A stretch of 64,000 bases of DNA from Clostridium sp. AM49-4BH (GTDB lineage Bacteria; Bacillota; Clostridia; Lachnospirales; Lachnospiraceae). The number at the start of each line of letters is the position of its first letter. Positions within the stretch are counted from its first letter, which is position 1. The position numbers and the translations under genes are program-made. The stretch spans positions 1 through 64,000 of the forward strand of contig NZ_QUFB01000004.1 in NCBI RefSeq assembly GCF_003478335.1, read 5' to 3'. Under the pieces are notes generated by a model, which was not told the DNA's origin, searched no databases, and was given only the letters and a program-made list of their open reading frames with translations. Below are positions 53,687 through 61,756 of this stretch, piece by piece.

Positions 53687-54577
53687 ATGATATTATTTTT
53701 AAAAATTTTTTTCACGGAATTTATAGCAGAGATGGGAGATAAAACGCAGCTTATGCTGATTGCTCTTACATCTAAGTACAAGTTAAGAGATATTATATGT
53801 GGAACGGCTATTGCTATCCTTGTACTAAATGGACTTGCTGTTCTTGCCGGCGGATTGGTTAGTGAATTGATTCCGGAATGGCTTATTAAAATGATCGCAG
53901 CATTTGCTTTTCTTTATTTTGCAGCATCAACGATCGCAGGGGATGAGGAAGAAGAGGAAGAAGGCAGCAGATCAAAGATTCAGTTTGCTCCACTTGCAGT
54001 ATTTTGCACATTTTTTGTAGCAGAGCTTGGCGATAAGACACAGCTTACTGCCATTACTTTTGGTGCTAATGAAGGTATGAGTGCAGCATTTGTCGTATGG
54101 ATCGGCTGTTCTTTGGGACTTTTTGCAGCAGATATTCTTGGAATGTTGATTGGCTATTTGTTAAAGAGCAAGGCGCCGGATGGACTGCTGAATACACTTG
54201 CTGTTGCCATCTTCTCCGTATTTGGTGTATACACACTTTATCAGGGGCTAAAGCTGATAAGAGCAAGCGTTTATGCAATTCCGGTATTCTCGATCCTAAT
54301 TGTGGTAACGGTTATTTTTGCAGGTTTGTGTGGCTGGCTGTTTTACAGAAAATCAGATACCAAAATTGAGGATTCCAATGAAAATGTAGACAAGGAAGAT
54401 ACCGATGAAAACGGAAAGTCAGATCCGTTCGATGCCACAGACAATAAGAAGGACGATAATTCAGGAAATAAAGATGCCGATACGGGGAATTATATTGATA
54501 GTAATTGCGGCAGTGATTGCAGTGACAGGAACGGTTTTATTTATCCGGAAGAAAAAGAAACAGAAGTAGAATTATAA
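53687..54577 (+). CDS. TMEM165/GDT1 family manganese transporter with acidic tail
   Basis: 296 residues. Two copies of the family signature E-x-G-D-K-T-Q (EMGDKTQL near residue 14 and ELGDKTQL near 111) with six to seven helices. GDT1/MneA proteins export Mn2+. The C-terminal 75 residues are a soluble, Asp/Asn/Ser-rich tail with two Cys, absent in most bacterial members. The tail is read through in frame and ends naturally, so it seems real. Likely co-transcribed with the preceding antiporter. Confidence 0.87.
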   Translation: MILFLKIFFTEFIAEMGDKTQLMLIALTSKYKLRDIICGTAIAILVLNGLAVLAGGLVSELIPEWLIKMIAAFAFLYFAASTIAGDEEEEEEGSRSKIQFAPLAVFCTFFVAELGDKTQLTAITFGANEGMSAAFVVWIGCSLGLFAADILGMLIGYLLKSKAPDGLLNTLAVAIFSVFGVYTLYQGLKLIRASVYAIPVFSILIVVTVIFAGLCGWLFYRKSDTKIEDSNENVDKEDTDENGKSDPFDATDNKKDDNSGNKDADTGNYIDSNCGSDCSDRNGFIYPEEKETEVEL

Positions 54578-54601
54578 TTTGAATGGAATCAGAGGTCGCA
54601 T

Positions 54602-55444
54602 ATGAAGAACTTTACAATCCGTCTGGCAGGACAGTATTTTACCATCTGCCCTGTCTGTGATTATATCAGAGAATATTGCAAAGATTATATCGTGGCAGAT
54701 GTTAAAAGGGGTGCAGCTACAGAAACTGGTGGAACTGTGTCAGAGAGTACGCCGGGAAATTCCGTAGCTTGTGTGACTGAGTCACCGGTTTATTTCTCGA
54801 TTGTCACAACTCAGTCGGATATCGACTTTGAGCGTGAAAAATCCGCCAGAGAAGATATCAAAGAGGGCATTCCCATCAGGCATTTTTCCGATGCCTACTT
54901 AGAGACACTTGCGGTCTATCGCAAGATTGCAGACCACCTCTTATCTTGCGATACCCTGCTTTTTCATGGATCGGTCATTGCCATAGATGGCGAAGGCTAT
55001 CTTTTTACCGCAAAAAGCGGTACCGGCAAGTCCACACATACACGACTGTGGAGAGAGTATTTCGGGGAGCGTGCCGTCATGGTAAATGACGATAAGCCGC
55101 TTCTTCATATCACCGACTCCGGCGTGACCGCCTATGGCACACCCTGGGATGGCAAGCACAGATTAAGCACGAATACTGCAGTACCGTTAAAGGGCATTTG
55201 TGTATTGACAAGAGACACCACAAATCATATCGAGCAGGCAGAGCCACATGACACATATCCGATGATCGTTCAGCAGACGAACCGCAGTCTTACCGCAGAC
55301 GGAATGAAGCAGACACTTTCCCTCATAGACCGGATGCTTAATATAGTGCCGGTCTACCGGCTTGGCTGCAACATGGATATCGAGGCGGCGAGAGTGGCTT
55401 ACGAGGGAATGAACAGACTTAAGAACAGGAGGAAAGACACATGA
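54602..55444 (+). CDS. HprK-like kinase
   Basis: 280 residues. A Walker A loop T-A-K-S-G-T-G-K-S-T-H near residue 138, after L-L-F-H-G-S-V-I, matches the HPr-kinase-like P-loop proteins found with PqqD in peptide-modification clusters. N-terminal 90 residues are variable. Not the true HprK, which is associated with carbon control. It overlaps the PqqD gene by 4 bp (ATGA), giving tight coupling. Role probably in a modified-peptide or surface system. Confidence 0.8.
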   Translation: MKNFTIRLAGQYFTICPVCDYIREYCKDYIVADVKRGAATETGGTVSESTPGNSVACVTESPVYFSIVTTQSDIDFEREKSAREDIKEGIPIRHFSDAYLETLAVYRKIADHLLSCDTLLFHGSVIAIDGEGYLFTAKSGTGKSTHTRLWREYFGERAVMVNDDKPLLHITDSGVTAYGTPWDGKHRLSTNTAVPLKGICVLTRDTTNHIEQAEPHDTYPMIVQQTNRSLTADGMKQTLSLIDRMLNIVPVYRLGCNMDIEAARVAYEGMNRLKNRRKDT

Positions 55445-55698
55445 AGTTAAAAGATATATTTATCACACACGACAGCGATGGAGAGCAGGTTTTGATTGAT
55501 GTGACAAGCTCATTTGCGGGACTTGTCAGAAGCAACAAGACAGCGGCATTTATTGTGGAGTGCCTGAAAACAGATACTACCAAAGAGCAGATTGTCGAGG
55601 CAATGTATGAGAAATACGATGCTCCGAAGGAAGTGCTGCAACAGGATGTGGATTCGATTGTGGAGAAGCTGCGTGGCATTGGAGCGATAGAGGAATGA
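55441..55698 (+). CDS. PqqD family protein (RiPP recognition element)
   Basis: 85 residues: beta-strand start and a winged-helix end (A-A-F-I-V-E-C-L-K, then D-V-D-S-I-V-E-K-L). PqqD folds bind the leader of a precursor peptide and present it to the modifying enzyme. Overlaps the kinase before and the peptidase after by 4 bp each. No clear precursor gene was found adjoining. Confidence 0.85.
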   Translation: MKLKDIFITHDSDGEQVLIDVTSSFAGLVRSNKTAAFIVECLKTDTTKEQIVEAMYEKYDAPKEVLQQDVDSIVEKLRGIGAIEE

Positions 55699-56090
55699 CC
55701 AGATTATCTTATGAGGAATATCTACGGAAATATCATACTCTCACATACAAAAATGTAGGAGTGAGTATGCTGCCGCTGTTAAAGCAGGGACGGGATTCTT
55801 TTACGGTGCGTGAGGTAAAACCGGGCGAAAGCTGTAAGGTATGGGATGTCGTGTTGTATAAAAGAGGCACAGACCAATATGTGCTTCACAGAATTATCAA
55901 GGTATATGAAGATTCCTATGATATCCTTGGCGATAACTGCATTGGGATAGAGCGTGGAGTCCCAAAGACCGATGTTCTTGGGGTTATGACAGACTTTACC
56001 CACAAAGGGAAGCAGTATAAGACCGATGACCTGAGATACCGATTGTATGTGTGGCTGTGGTGCAGGCATATAAGCTGCGGATATTTTTAA
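55695..56090 (+). CDS. S24/S26 family peptidase (signal-peptidase-like)
   Basis: 131 residues. G-V-S-M-L-P-L-L (nucleophile Ser near residue 24) and D-V-V-L-Y-K-R with L-H-R-I (the Lys/His region) match the S26 type I signal peptidase core, but with no N-terminal anchor helix. A C-terminal Trp/Cys/Tyr-rich end may associate with membrane. Third gene of the coupled trio; it may process the peptide handled by PqqD. Confidence 0.78.
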   Translation: MTRLSYEEYLRKYHTLTYKNVGVSMLPLLKQGRDSFTVREVKPGESCKVWDVVLYKRGTDQYVLHRIIKVYEDSYDILGDNCIGIERGVPKTDVLGVMTDFTHKGKQYKTDDLRYRLYVWLWCRHISCGYF

Positions 56091-56192
56091 AGAAGATCAG
56101 AATGAGATTACAATCTGTTTTGAGAAAAAAGAGAGAAAAATGAACTTCAAAATCGAAATCTTCACATATGAGGACTTCTGAATAAAGAAAAA

Positions 56193-56471
56193 GTGGATAT
56201 TCAAGATACAAAAGTGGACATTGAAAGCATACTTTCCGTGAACAGCAGGAAGAGCAGATATTTTAATGGACATGATAAGACGATATGGGTTATGATACAG
56301 GGAGTGGTGCAGACATTGTTTGTGCGTCTGCCATTAGCGTATATTATGAGTATTCAGCCGAACGCCAGTCTGACGATGATCGGATTGGCGGCACCAGTTT
56401 CAACGGTGGTTGGAATCGTGCTGAATTTGAGCTTTTACCTGTGGTATAACCGAGGGGAAAGGAAAGAATAA
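56193..56471 (+). pseudogene. C-terminal remnant of a MATE efflux pump
   Basis: From about 56275 the frame encodes I-Q-G-V-V-Q-T-L-F-V-R-L-P and P-V-S-T-V-V-G-I-V-L-N-L, the last helices of a MATE transporter. The first 28 residues are unrelated. No pump body precedes it: the trio of peptide genes lies there. It looks like an edge where the trio replaced a pump. Between 56102 and 56181 are two overlapping 13-codon frames (MRLQSVLRKKREK and MNFKIEIFTYEDF) with no strong support. Confidence 0.6.
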
Positions 56472-56472
56472 T

Positions 56473-57408
56473 TTGGACGCAAGTTATCGTTTTTTTCAAA
56501 ATAGAGCGTGTGAATTTTTTCCATGTCATGCGGTAGAAGATGTGGAAAAGTTTAACTGTCTATTTTGCTATTGTCCGCTATATTTGCGGGAGAAATGTCT
56601 TGGAAATCCGTCTTATTTGGTTGACGGGCGAGGATGTAAGATCAAGGACTGTAGTAATTGTACGGTAGTGCATCGACCGGAGATGTATGATGAGATCATG
56701 CATCAGCTTGGCAGACAAGATCAAGTGTTGGAGTTATCGATTCGCAGTTTTTGGAATGAAATTTTGGAGCGGATGGCAGAGATTGCCGGATGGCATCAAA
56801 TGGACGAGGAGATGAGAAGGGAGCATCGATCTACTGCAGTAAGTGCGGTCACCAATCTGTTGCAAAAACATAAATATTTTTATCGGGTAGAGGTGCTTCT
56901 ACAGCCATTTGATAAGTCTTGTGTGCAGGATGGAAAATTTCAGTTTGGCGGACAGGAGATCCGATGCAATGTGTTAGAGCGGATCGATCGCAGCCAAGTG
57001 GAAAATGGCTATATCTATGCGTTTCATGCACCGGATATCAATGTAGATGAGGGAGAGTCGCTACTTGCTAAATATTATTTGGAAGTATTTCAGATTGCCT
57101 GTATGGATGTCTGTAGACAACAGATACAGGACTATTTGGAACGTAAACACAGTGTCCTTCAGAAACAATACTGCAGTCCGTCTTTTGGACCAGGATATTA
57201 TGGAATGGACATTGATGCAGTCCCTAAATTAATCTCATTTCTTGAGGCTGATACAGTTGGCGTGAAGTGGCAGGAGGATAAGTTGTATCCAATCATGAGT
57301 TTGGTTGGGGTGTATCTGATCAGTAAGGGCGAACTGTTAGCTGAATGCAAGGACTGTGCCGGTTGTCTGGGACAGGCGGGTGGATGTCAGTATTGTATGA
57401 ATCGATAA
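56473..57408 (+). CDS. Cys-rich small domain fused to MetH-activation-like domain
   Basis: 311 residues. The N-terminal 65 residues hold C-L-F-C-Y-C-P-L-Y and C-K-I-K-D-C-S-N-C, the 'cysteine-rich small domain' often linked to corrinoid proteins. The C-terminal part carries S-P-S-F-G-P-G-Y-Y-G-M-D and C-K-D-C-A-G-C-L-G, resembling the methionine-synthase activation domain that binds SAM to reactivate oxidised cobalamin, plus a Cys-rich end (C-Q-Y-C). Probably a reactivating factor for a corrinoid enzyme; I do not know a characterised member of this fusion. TTG start, two bases after the MATE fragment stop. Confidence 0.7.
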   Translation: MDASYRFFQNRACEFFPCHAVEDVEKFNCLFCYCPLYLREKCLGNPSYLVDGRGCKIKDCSNCTVVHRPEMYDEIMHQLGRQDQVLELSIRSFWNEILERMAEIAGWHQMDEEMRREHRSTAVSAVTNLLQKHKYFYRVEVLLQPFDKSCVQDGKFQFGGQEIRCNVLERIDRSQVENGYIYAFHAPDINVDEGESLLAKYYLEVFQIACMDVCRQQIQDYLERKHSVLQKQYCSPSFGPGYYGMDIDAVPKLISFLEADTVGVKWQEDKLYPIMSLVGVYLISKGELLAECKDCAGCLGQAGGCQYCMNR

Positions 57409-57444
57409 TATAGATAATATATTGGCAAGATTGGGGAGATTACA

Positions 57445-58092
57445 ATGATAGAAGTTGAAGTCAAGCTTGCGCTGACTGACAGTAAGCGTGTAGAGCAAAA
57501 ACTGCGGAAAGACGGTTTCGTACTGCAAAAGATTGTACGGGAAACAGATACTTATTTTAACGGTGTTGATCGGGATTTTCGCAAAACAGATGAAGCATTG
57601 CGAGTGCGTAAAACAGAGGTGCTAAAGAATGTAACGGATTTATCAGAGACGGATATTTTATCGGAACATTCCACAGAACAATCTGTTACAGAAAATGACA
57701 GCCAAATTCAGTCGTTTGTTACCTATAAAGGTCCTAAACTCGAAGAGACATCCATGACGAGGAAAGAACTTGAGATACCGATCGAAGATGATGCAGCGAT
57801 GAGCGGATTATTGGTCGCATTGGGCTATCATCCGGTTCCGTCGGTGATAAAATGTCGCAAATACTACGTATTGGATCACATGACGGCATGCTTGGACAGT
57901 GTGGAAGGATTGGGGGAGTATTTGGAGTTAGAGATTTTGGTGGAGCAAGAGGAAGATAGACAGCAGGCGCTGCAGCAGATCGAGGAGCGGCTGCTGTCCT
58001 TAGGATATTCCATGCAGGATACGACAAGGATCAGCTATCTTTCAATGTTGGAGAAAATTTGGGAAAAAAATGGAGTGACTTATCATGAGTGA
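57445..58092 (+). CDS. CYTH domain protein (class IV adenylate cyclase/triphosphatase)
   Basis: 215 residues. N-terminal M-I-E-V-E-V-K-L (ExExK) and R-V-R-K-T mark the CYTH triphosphate tunnel; E-V-E-G-L-G-E-Y (here S-V-E-G-L-G-E-Y-L-E-L-E) supplies metal-binding Glu. Such enzymes hydrolyse inorganic or thiamine triphosphate, or make cAMP. An Asp/Ser/Glu-rich insertion sits near residues 68-85. Start after GGGGAG. Overlaps the next gene by 8 bp. Confidence 0.85.
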   Translation: MIEVEVKLALTDSKRVEQKLRKDGFVLQKIVRETDTYFNGVDRDFRKTDEALRVRKTEVLKNVTDLSETDILSEHSTEQSVTENDSQIQSFVTYKGPKLEETSMTRKELEIPIEDDAAMSGLLVALGYHPVPSVIKCRKYYVLDHMTACLDSVEGLGEYLELEILVEQEEDRQQALQQIEERLLSLGYSMQDTTRISYLSMLEKIWEKNGVTYHE

Positions 58093-58861
58093 AATTACGA
58101 TAAGAACAGCAAGGCTGGACGATGCGTCCAAGCTGGTTAGTATATATCGGTATTATGTAGAGAAAACAGCGATCACCTTTGAATATGAAGTGCCAACGGT
58201 AGCAGAGTTTCGACGCCGCATGGGAACTACGATGCAGAAGTATCCGTATCTGGTGATTGAGGAAGATGGCGTCATACAGGGGTATGCTTATGCAGGAGCG
58301 CTTAATCCAAGAGAGGCATATGATTGGTCGAGTGAACTCACGATTTATATGTCGCATACAGCGAGAAAAGGCGGTTTGGGCCGCAGGTTGTATGAAGCAT
58401 TGGTAGATCAGTTGCGCAGTATGGGGATTCTTAATGTATACGCCTGTATCGGCTATCCGCAGCAGGAAGATGAATATCTGACAAAAAACAGTGAGCAGTT
58501 CCATAGACATCTTGGATTTGAGACGGTAGGAACTTTTCATCATTGTGGTTATAAATTTGGCCGTTGGTATGATATGATCTGGATGGAAAAGATGATTGAA
58601 TCGCATGATTCGGTACAACAATCCGTGCTTTTTCCAGAGAGAAAAGCGTATACGATCACAGAGATTGTAGAGGATGATTTTGGCTGTGAGGGAAGACCGG
58701 AGGGAGCAGAACCGATGGTGACCGTATCTTTGGACGGCGATCATGGAGTCTGGGGCAAAGTACGCATTGCAGATGCTTATTTGTACGAACACCATTTGGA
58801 TGTCGGCTCTGTTGTTCATACTACCGAAATGTTTTTAGATAGCATTTCCGCTCGTCCGTGA
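58085..58861 (+). CDS. GNAT N-acetyltransferase, phosphinothricin-type, with C-terminal extension
   Basis: 258 residues. First 175 residues are a PAT/Bar-like GNAT domain (I-R-T-A-R-L-D-D-A-S-K-L start, acetyl-CoA loop in R-K-G-G-L-G-R-R-L-Y, G-F-E-T-V-G-T-F-H-H-C-G-Y-K-F-G-R-W-Y-D end). The last 75 residues (from about 58640) form a further small domain that I cannot place. Overlaps the CYTH gene by 8 bp. Converges on AlkD with a 41-bp overlap. Confidence 0.83.
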   Translation: MSEITIRTARLDDASKLVSIYRYYVEKTAITFEYEVPTVAEFRRRMGTTMQKYPYLVIEEDGVIQGYAYAGALNPREAYDWSSELTIYMSHTARKGGLGRRLYEALVDQLRSMGILNVYACIGYPQQEDEYLTKNSEQFHRHLGFETVGTFHHCGYKFGRWYDMIWMEKMIESHDSVQQSVLFPERKAYTITEIVEDDFGCEGRPEGAEPMVTVSLDGDHGVWGKVRIADAYLYEHHLDVGSVVHTTEMFLDSISARP

Positions 58862-59495
58862 TCCGGTAGCTTTCCACTGCCTTTTGGATGGTTTTGTGAT
58901 GCACCCATGCAGAGAGGATGCGTTTTTCGATATAAGGAATTGTCGCATCCCATTGCTTTGCCAGTGCAGTGGCGAGATACCATGCGATCATCATGTTGAC
59001 ATAGTATTCATCGGATGTGGTATCGGTGACAAGTTTGAGATATTCCGGACGAAAATCTTCGTCCAAGTAAAAACGCATTAACATTTCCATACCATACCGG
59101 ATGGTGTAAGTATGAGTGGAATGAATCCATTCTTTGATGTGTTCGAGAAGAACTTCTTTATTTTTGGCAAAACATTTGGGCGCAGGCAGATCGCAAGTTG
59201 CCCAGTTATCAATATAGGGCAGAAAGCGTTCGATTTCTTTCAAACAATTCTCAAAGTCTTTGATATTTGCTACGAGCATCATATGGAGATTGTTTTCTTC
59301 GTAATAATGATGCGGAAGCTCATGAAGAAACTGTGCGGACTCTTCCTGTGCGGCAAAATCTTTTGCAAATTTGCGTAGAATGGGCGTTCGAATCCCGATG
59401 ATCGTTTCTTTGTCTATACCCGGCAGCAGCTTGGCATGAAAATCCCGATATTTTAAGTCTTGTAAATCAAATAATTGTTGTTGTAAAGCCGTCAT
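58821..59495 (-). CDS. DNA alkylation repair protein (AlkD-like)
   Basis: 224 residues, all helical HEAT-repeat glycosylase family. The stretch Y-R-D-F-H-A-K-L-L-P-G-I, I-G-I-R-T-P-x-L-R, and D-N-W-A-T-C-D (Trp/Asp used for base contact) fit AlkD relatives of the shorter clostridial group. Removes alkylated bases such as 3- or 7-methylpurines. Overlaps the end of the acetyltransferase gene on the other strand. Confidence 0.87.
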   Translation of the reverse strand: MTALQQQLFDLQDLKYRDFHAKLLPGIDKETIIGIRTPILRKFAKDFAAQEESAQFLHELPHHYYEENNLHMMLVANIKDFENCLKEIERFLPYIDNWATCDLPAPKCFAKNKEVLLEHIKEWIHSTHTYTIRYGMEMLMRFYLDEDFRPEYLKLVTDTTSDEYYVNMMIAWYLATALAKQWDATIPYIEKRILSAWVHHKTIQKAVESYRITDERKCYLKTFR

Positions 59496-59625
59496 AATAT
59501 GCTGTTGTTCCTTTCTATATATTCCGTAATATTTCGCAATTATATGTCGCTATTGCAATGGAGTGCTTCCGATTGCAGTGTATCAGATAGCAGTTATTTT
59601 GTAAAAGGTCTATGTAAAATATTAC

Positions 59626-59685
59626 TTGACCTGTCGTAGTAATTATGATATGCTCTACCTACGACAGACGTACTACGACAGTCGT
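59626..59685 (+). promoter_or_regulatory. Promoter with PadR-type operator repeats
   Basis: TTGACC at 59626 and TATGCT at 59649 (17 bp apart). CTGTCGTAG lies at 59631-59639 and its inverse CTACGACAG at 59659-59667 and 59673-59681, straddling the -10 region. The last copy continues into TCGTGG as a local palindrome. Spacing and location indicate repression by the PadR protein encoded just after. Confidence 0.7.
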
Positions 59686-59710
59686 GGTATGACGGAGAGG
59701 AGGCAGGAAT

Positions 59711-60040
59711 TTGATCAGCAGTGATGTCATTCGCGGATACAATGATACGATCATTTTGTATCTCCTTCAGCAGAATCCTTCGTATGGATATGAGATTTCT
59801 AAACAGATTCGGACGATTTCCGAGGAAAAGTATATTATCAAAGAGACAACGTTGTATTCGGCATTTACCCGTATGGAGAAAAACGGATACATCGAATCTT
59901 TTTCCGGAAATGAGACAAATGGAAAGCAGCGGACCTATTACCGAGTGACGCCAGAGGGAATGGCGTATTACGAAGAAAAATGCAAGGAATGGGAAGTGAC
60001 GAAGGAAGTCATTGACAAATTTATTGTCAGGAAAGGATGA
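59711..60040 (+). CDS. PadR family transcriptional regulator
   Basis: 109 residues: winged helix with Y-G-Y-E-I-S-K-Q-I, T-L-Y-S-A-F-T-R-M-E-K and the wing R-T-Y-Y-R-V-T-P-E-G, then a short dimerisation helix (subfamily 2, short form). TTG start after GAGAGGAGGCAGG. The following HAAS-DUF4097 gene starts 8 bp after the stop, so it heads an envelope operon and probably represses its own promoter. Confidence 0.9.
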   Translation: MISSDVIRGYNDTIILYLLQQNPSYGYEISKQIRTISEEKYIIKETTLYSAFTRMEKNGYIESFSGNETNGKQRTYYRVTPEGMAYYEEKCKEWEVTKEVIDKFIVRKG

Positions 60041-60048
60041 AGTAGAGC

Positions 60049-61299
60049 ATGGAGGCAATTAGGGAATATTTACATAATATGTTCTTGAATCTACCGGAGA
60101 CGCCGCAGGTATTGCGTGCGAAAGCGGAATTGATGGAGATGATGGAAGATAAATATGAAGAATTAATGCAGGAAGGAATGTCAGAGAAAGAGGCTGTGGG
60201 AACGGTAATCTCGGAATTTGGCAATCTGGATGAACTTGCGGAGGAGTTAGGGATTGACGGTTTTGTGAATCAGGAGCAGACGCAGTCAGAGACAATGGGA
60301 AACTCCACTACAGATGACACAAGCAGACAATCCGATTCCCGTTGGGGATTAGAAGAGGTGCGGAGGTATCTTTCGGATGGACGTAGGCATGCTCGAATGA
60401 TTGCCCTTGGAGTGATGCTTTGTATTTGGAGTCCGCTTTTGTCAAGTGTTAGTGATGGTGCAGTGGAAGAGGGGTACATAACGAATATCCTATCAGACGC
60501 TATGGATGGTTCCTTATTCCTGTTCGTGGGAATTGCAGTGCTGTTGTTTATTATGGCCTCCAATTGTCATAAACGCTATGCGAAGATCAAACATTTTACC
60601 ATTAATCTGGATGAGCAGGCAGGTTCTTATCTAATGATACGGGGAAAAAAGGACGAAAACAAGCGGTTTGTTTTGTTGTGCTTGGGTGTACCGTTGTGTG
60701 TGTTCAGTGTGATACCTTCTATGTTTTCTGATTATATAGACAATGCACTGATACAGGAAATAATGGATAGCAGCGTTTTATTCATTGTGGGAATAGCGGT
60801 ATATTGTTTTGTATATGGTGGTAGTGTGAAAAATCGTTATAAAGACTTGTCCAAAGCTGTAAAAAATCATGCAGGAGCATATCAGACCAGTGGAAAGAAT
60901 TATTATGGAGCAGGCACACAGCCGCTATTTGAGAAAAAACGTTTTCCTGCCGGAGTCTTTCTTGGCGTACTTCTGATTACAACGGCAATACTTGCTGTGG
61001 TTTCTGATTTCTCAAACACTGTGTACCAAAATGCGGACAGACAACAAGAAGATTTTACACAGATATTGAAAAAAATTTCTTCCACAGATAAGATTCGTGC
61101 CATTGATGTGGAAGAAAATGCAGGGAAGATTGCTATCGAGGTTGATGATGATATTACAAAGCCCGATATACATTATGATGGCAAAAGCAATAAGCAGCCT
61201 CAGATATCTTATAAAGATGGTAAGCTTACCGTAAAAGTAAGTCCACAGGATCGTTTCATTTGTTTTCGCAGCGCACTTGGAAGCGCAGTTATTCTATGA
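60049..61299 (+). CDS. HAAS/DUF1700-DUF4097 membrane protein, N-terminal part (frameshifted)
   Basis: N-terminal HAAS/permease-prefix domain (about residues 1-75; E-L-M-E-M-M-E-D-K-Y-E and S-E-K-E-A-V), then five or so helices. A DUF4097 adhesin-like domain begins near residue 340. The frame breaks near 61254 where one T appears lost from a run: P-Q-D-R-F should continue H-L-F-S-Q-R-T-W-K-R in the next frame. Read as 60049-61742. PadR plus HAAS plus LiaF-like proteins form envelope-stress modules. Confidence 0.8.
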   Translation: MEAIREYLHNMFLNLPETPQVLRAKAELMEMMEDKYEELMQEGMSEKEAVGTVISEFGNLDELAEELGIDGFVNQEQTQSETMGNSTTDDTSRQSDSRWGLEEVRRYLSDGRRHARMIALGVMLCIWSPLLSSVSDGAVEEGYITNILSDAMDGSLFLFVGIAVLLFIMASNCHKRYAKIKHFTINLDEQAGSYLMIRGKKDENKRFVLLCLGVPLCVFSVIPSMFSDYIDNALIQEIMDSSVLFIVGIAVYCFVYGGSVKNRYKDLSKAVKNHAGAYQTSGKNYYGAGTQPLFEKKRFPAGVFLGVLLITTAILAVVSDFSNTVYQNADRQQEDFTQILKKISSTDKIRAIDVEENAGKIAIEVDDDITKPDIHYDGKSNKQPQISYKDGKLTVKVSPQDRFICFRSALGSAVIL

Positions 61300-61742
61300 C
61301 GATCAAGATTCCGGCGGCGATGTATGATCATGGAAAGCTTGCAGTAAATATGTCTGCAGGGGATATTCATTTGACAGGACTTACCGGTGGTGAAGCAAGT
61401 GTTAGTGTGGATGCCGGTAATGTCCAAGTGAAGGATTGCAGTTTGGACCACATAGAGGTTGAGGCAGATGCCGGGAATGTTGATATGAAGGGCAGTCATA
61501 TATATGATGTAAATGTAGACATTGATGCCGGTAATTTTAAGATGGATTTTGACGGACCGCAGGAGGCATATGCATATGACTTAAGTGCTGATCTTGGACT
61601 CATTTCGGTCGGTCAAAATAAAAACAGTGGTGTTAGCAATGAATATACGGCGCAAAAGGATCAGCAGATAGAGGGATATGAATCCTATCAGCAGATAAAA
61701 GCCGATGTAGATATGGGAAATATTACGATCAAGACAGAGTAG
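61260..61742 (+). CDS. HAAS-DUF4097 protein, C-terminal part (frameshifted)
   Basis: Continues the DUF4097 beta-repeat domain: V-S-V-D-A-G-N-V, E-A-D-A-G-N-V-D and D-I-D-A-G-N-F are its rungs, typical of this right-handed beta structure. The apparent start at 61260 is inside the domain. Ends 14 bp before the next gene, preceded by AGAGGAGG. Confidence 0.8.
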   Translation: MFSQRTWKRSYSMTIKIPAAMYDHGKLAVNMSAGDIHLTGLTGGEASVSVDAGNVQVKDCSLDHIEVEADAGNVDMKGSHIYDVNVDIDAGNFKMDFDGPQEAYAYDLSADLGLISVGQNKNSGVSNEYTAQKDQQIEGYESYQQIKADVDMGNITIKTE

Positions 61743-61756
61743 AGGAGGAAGAGACT

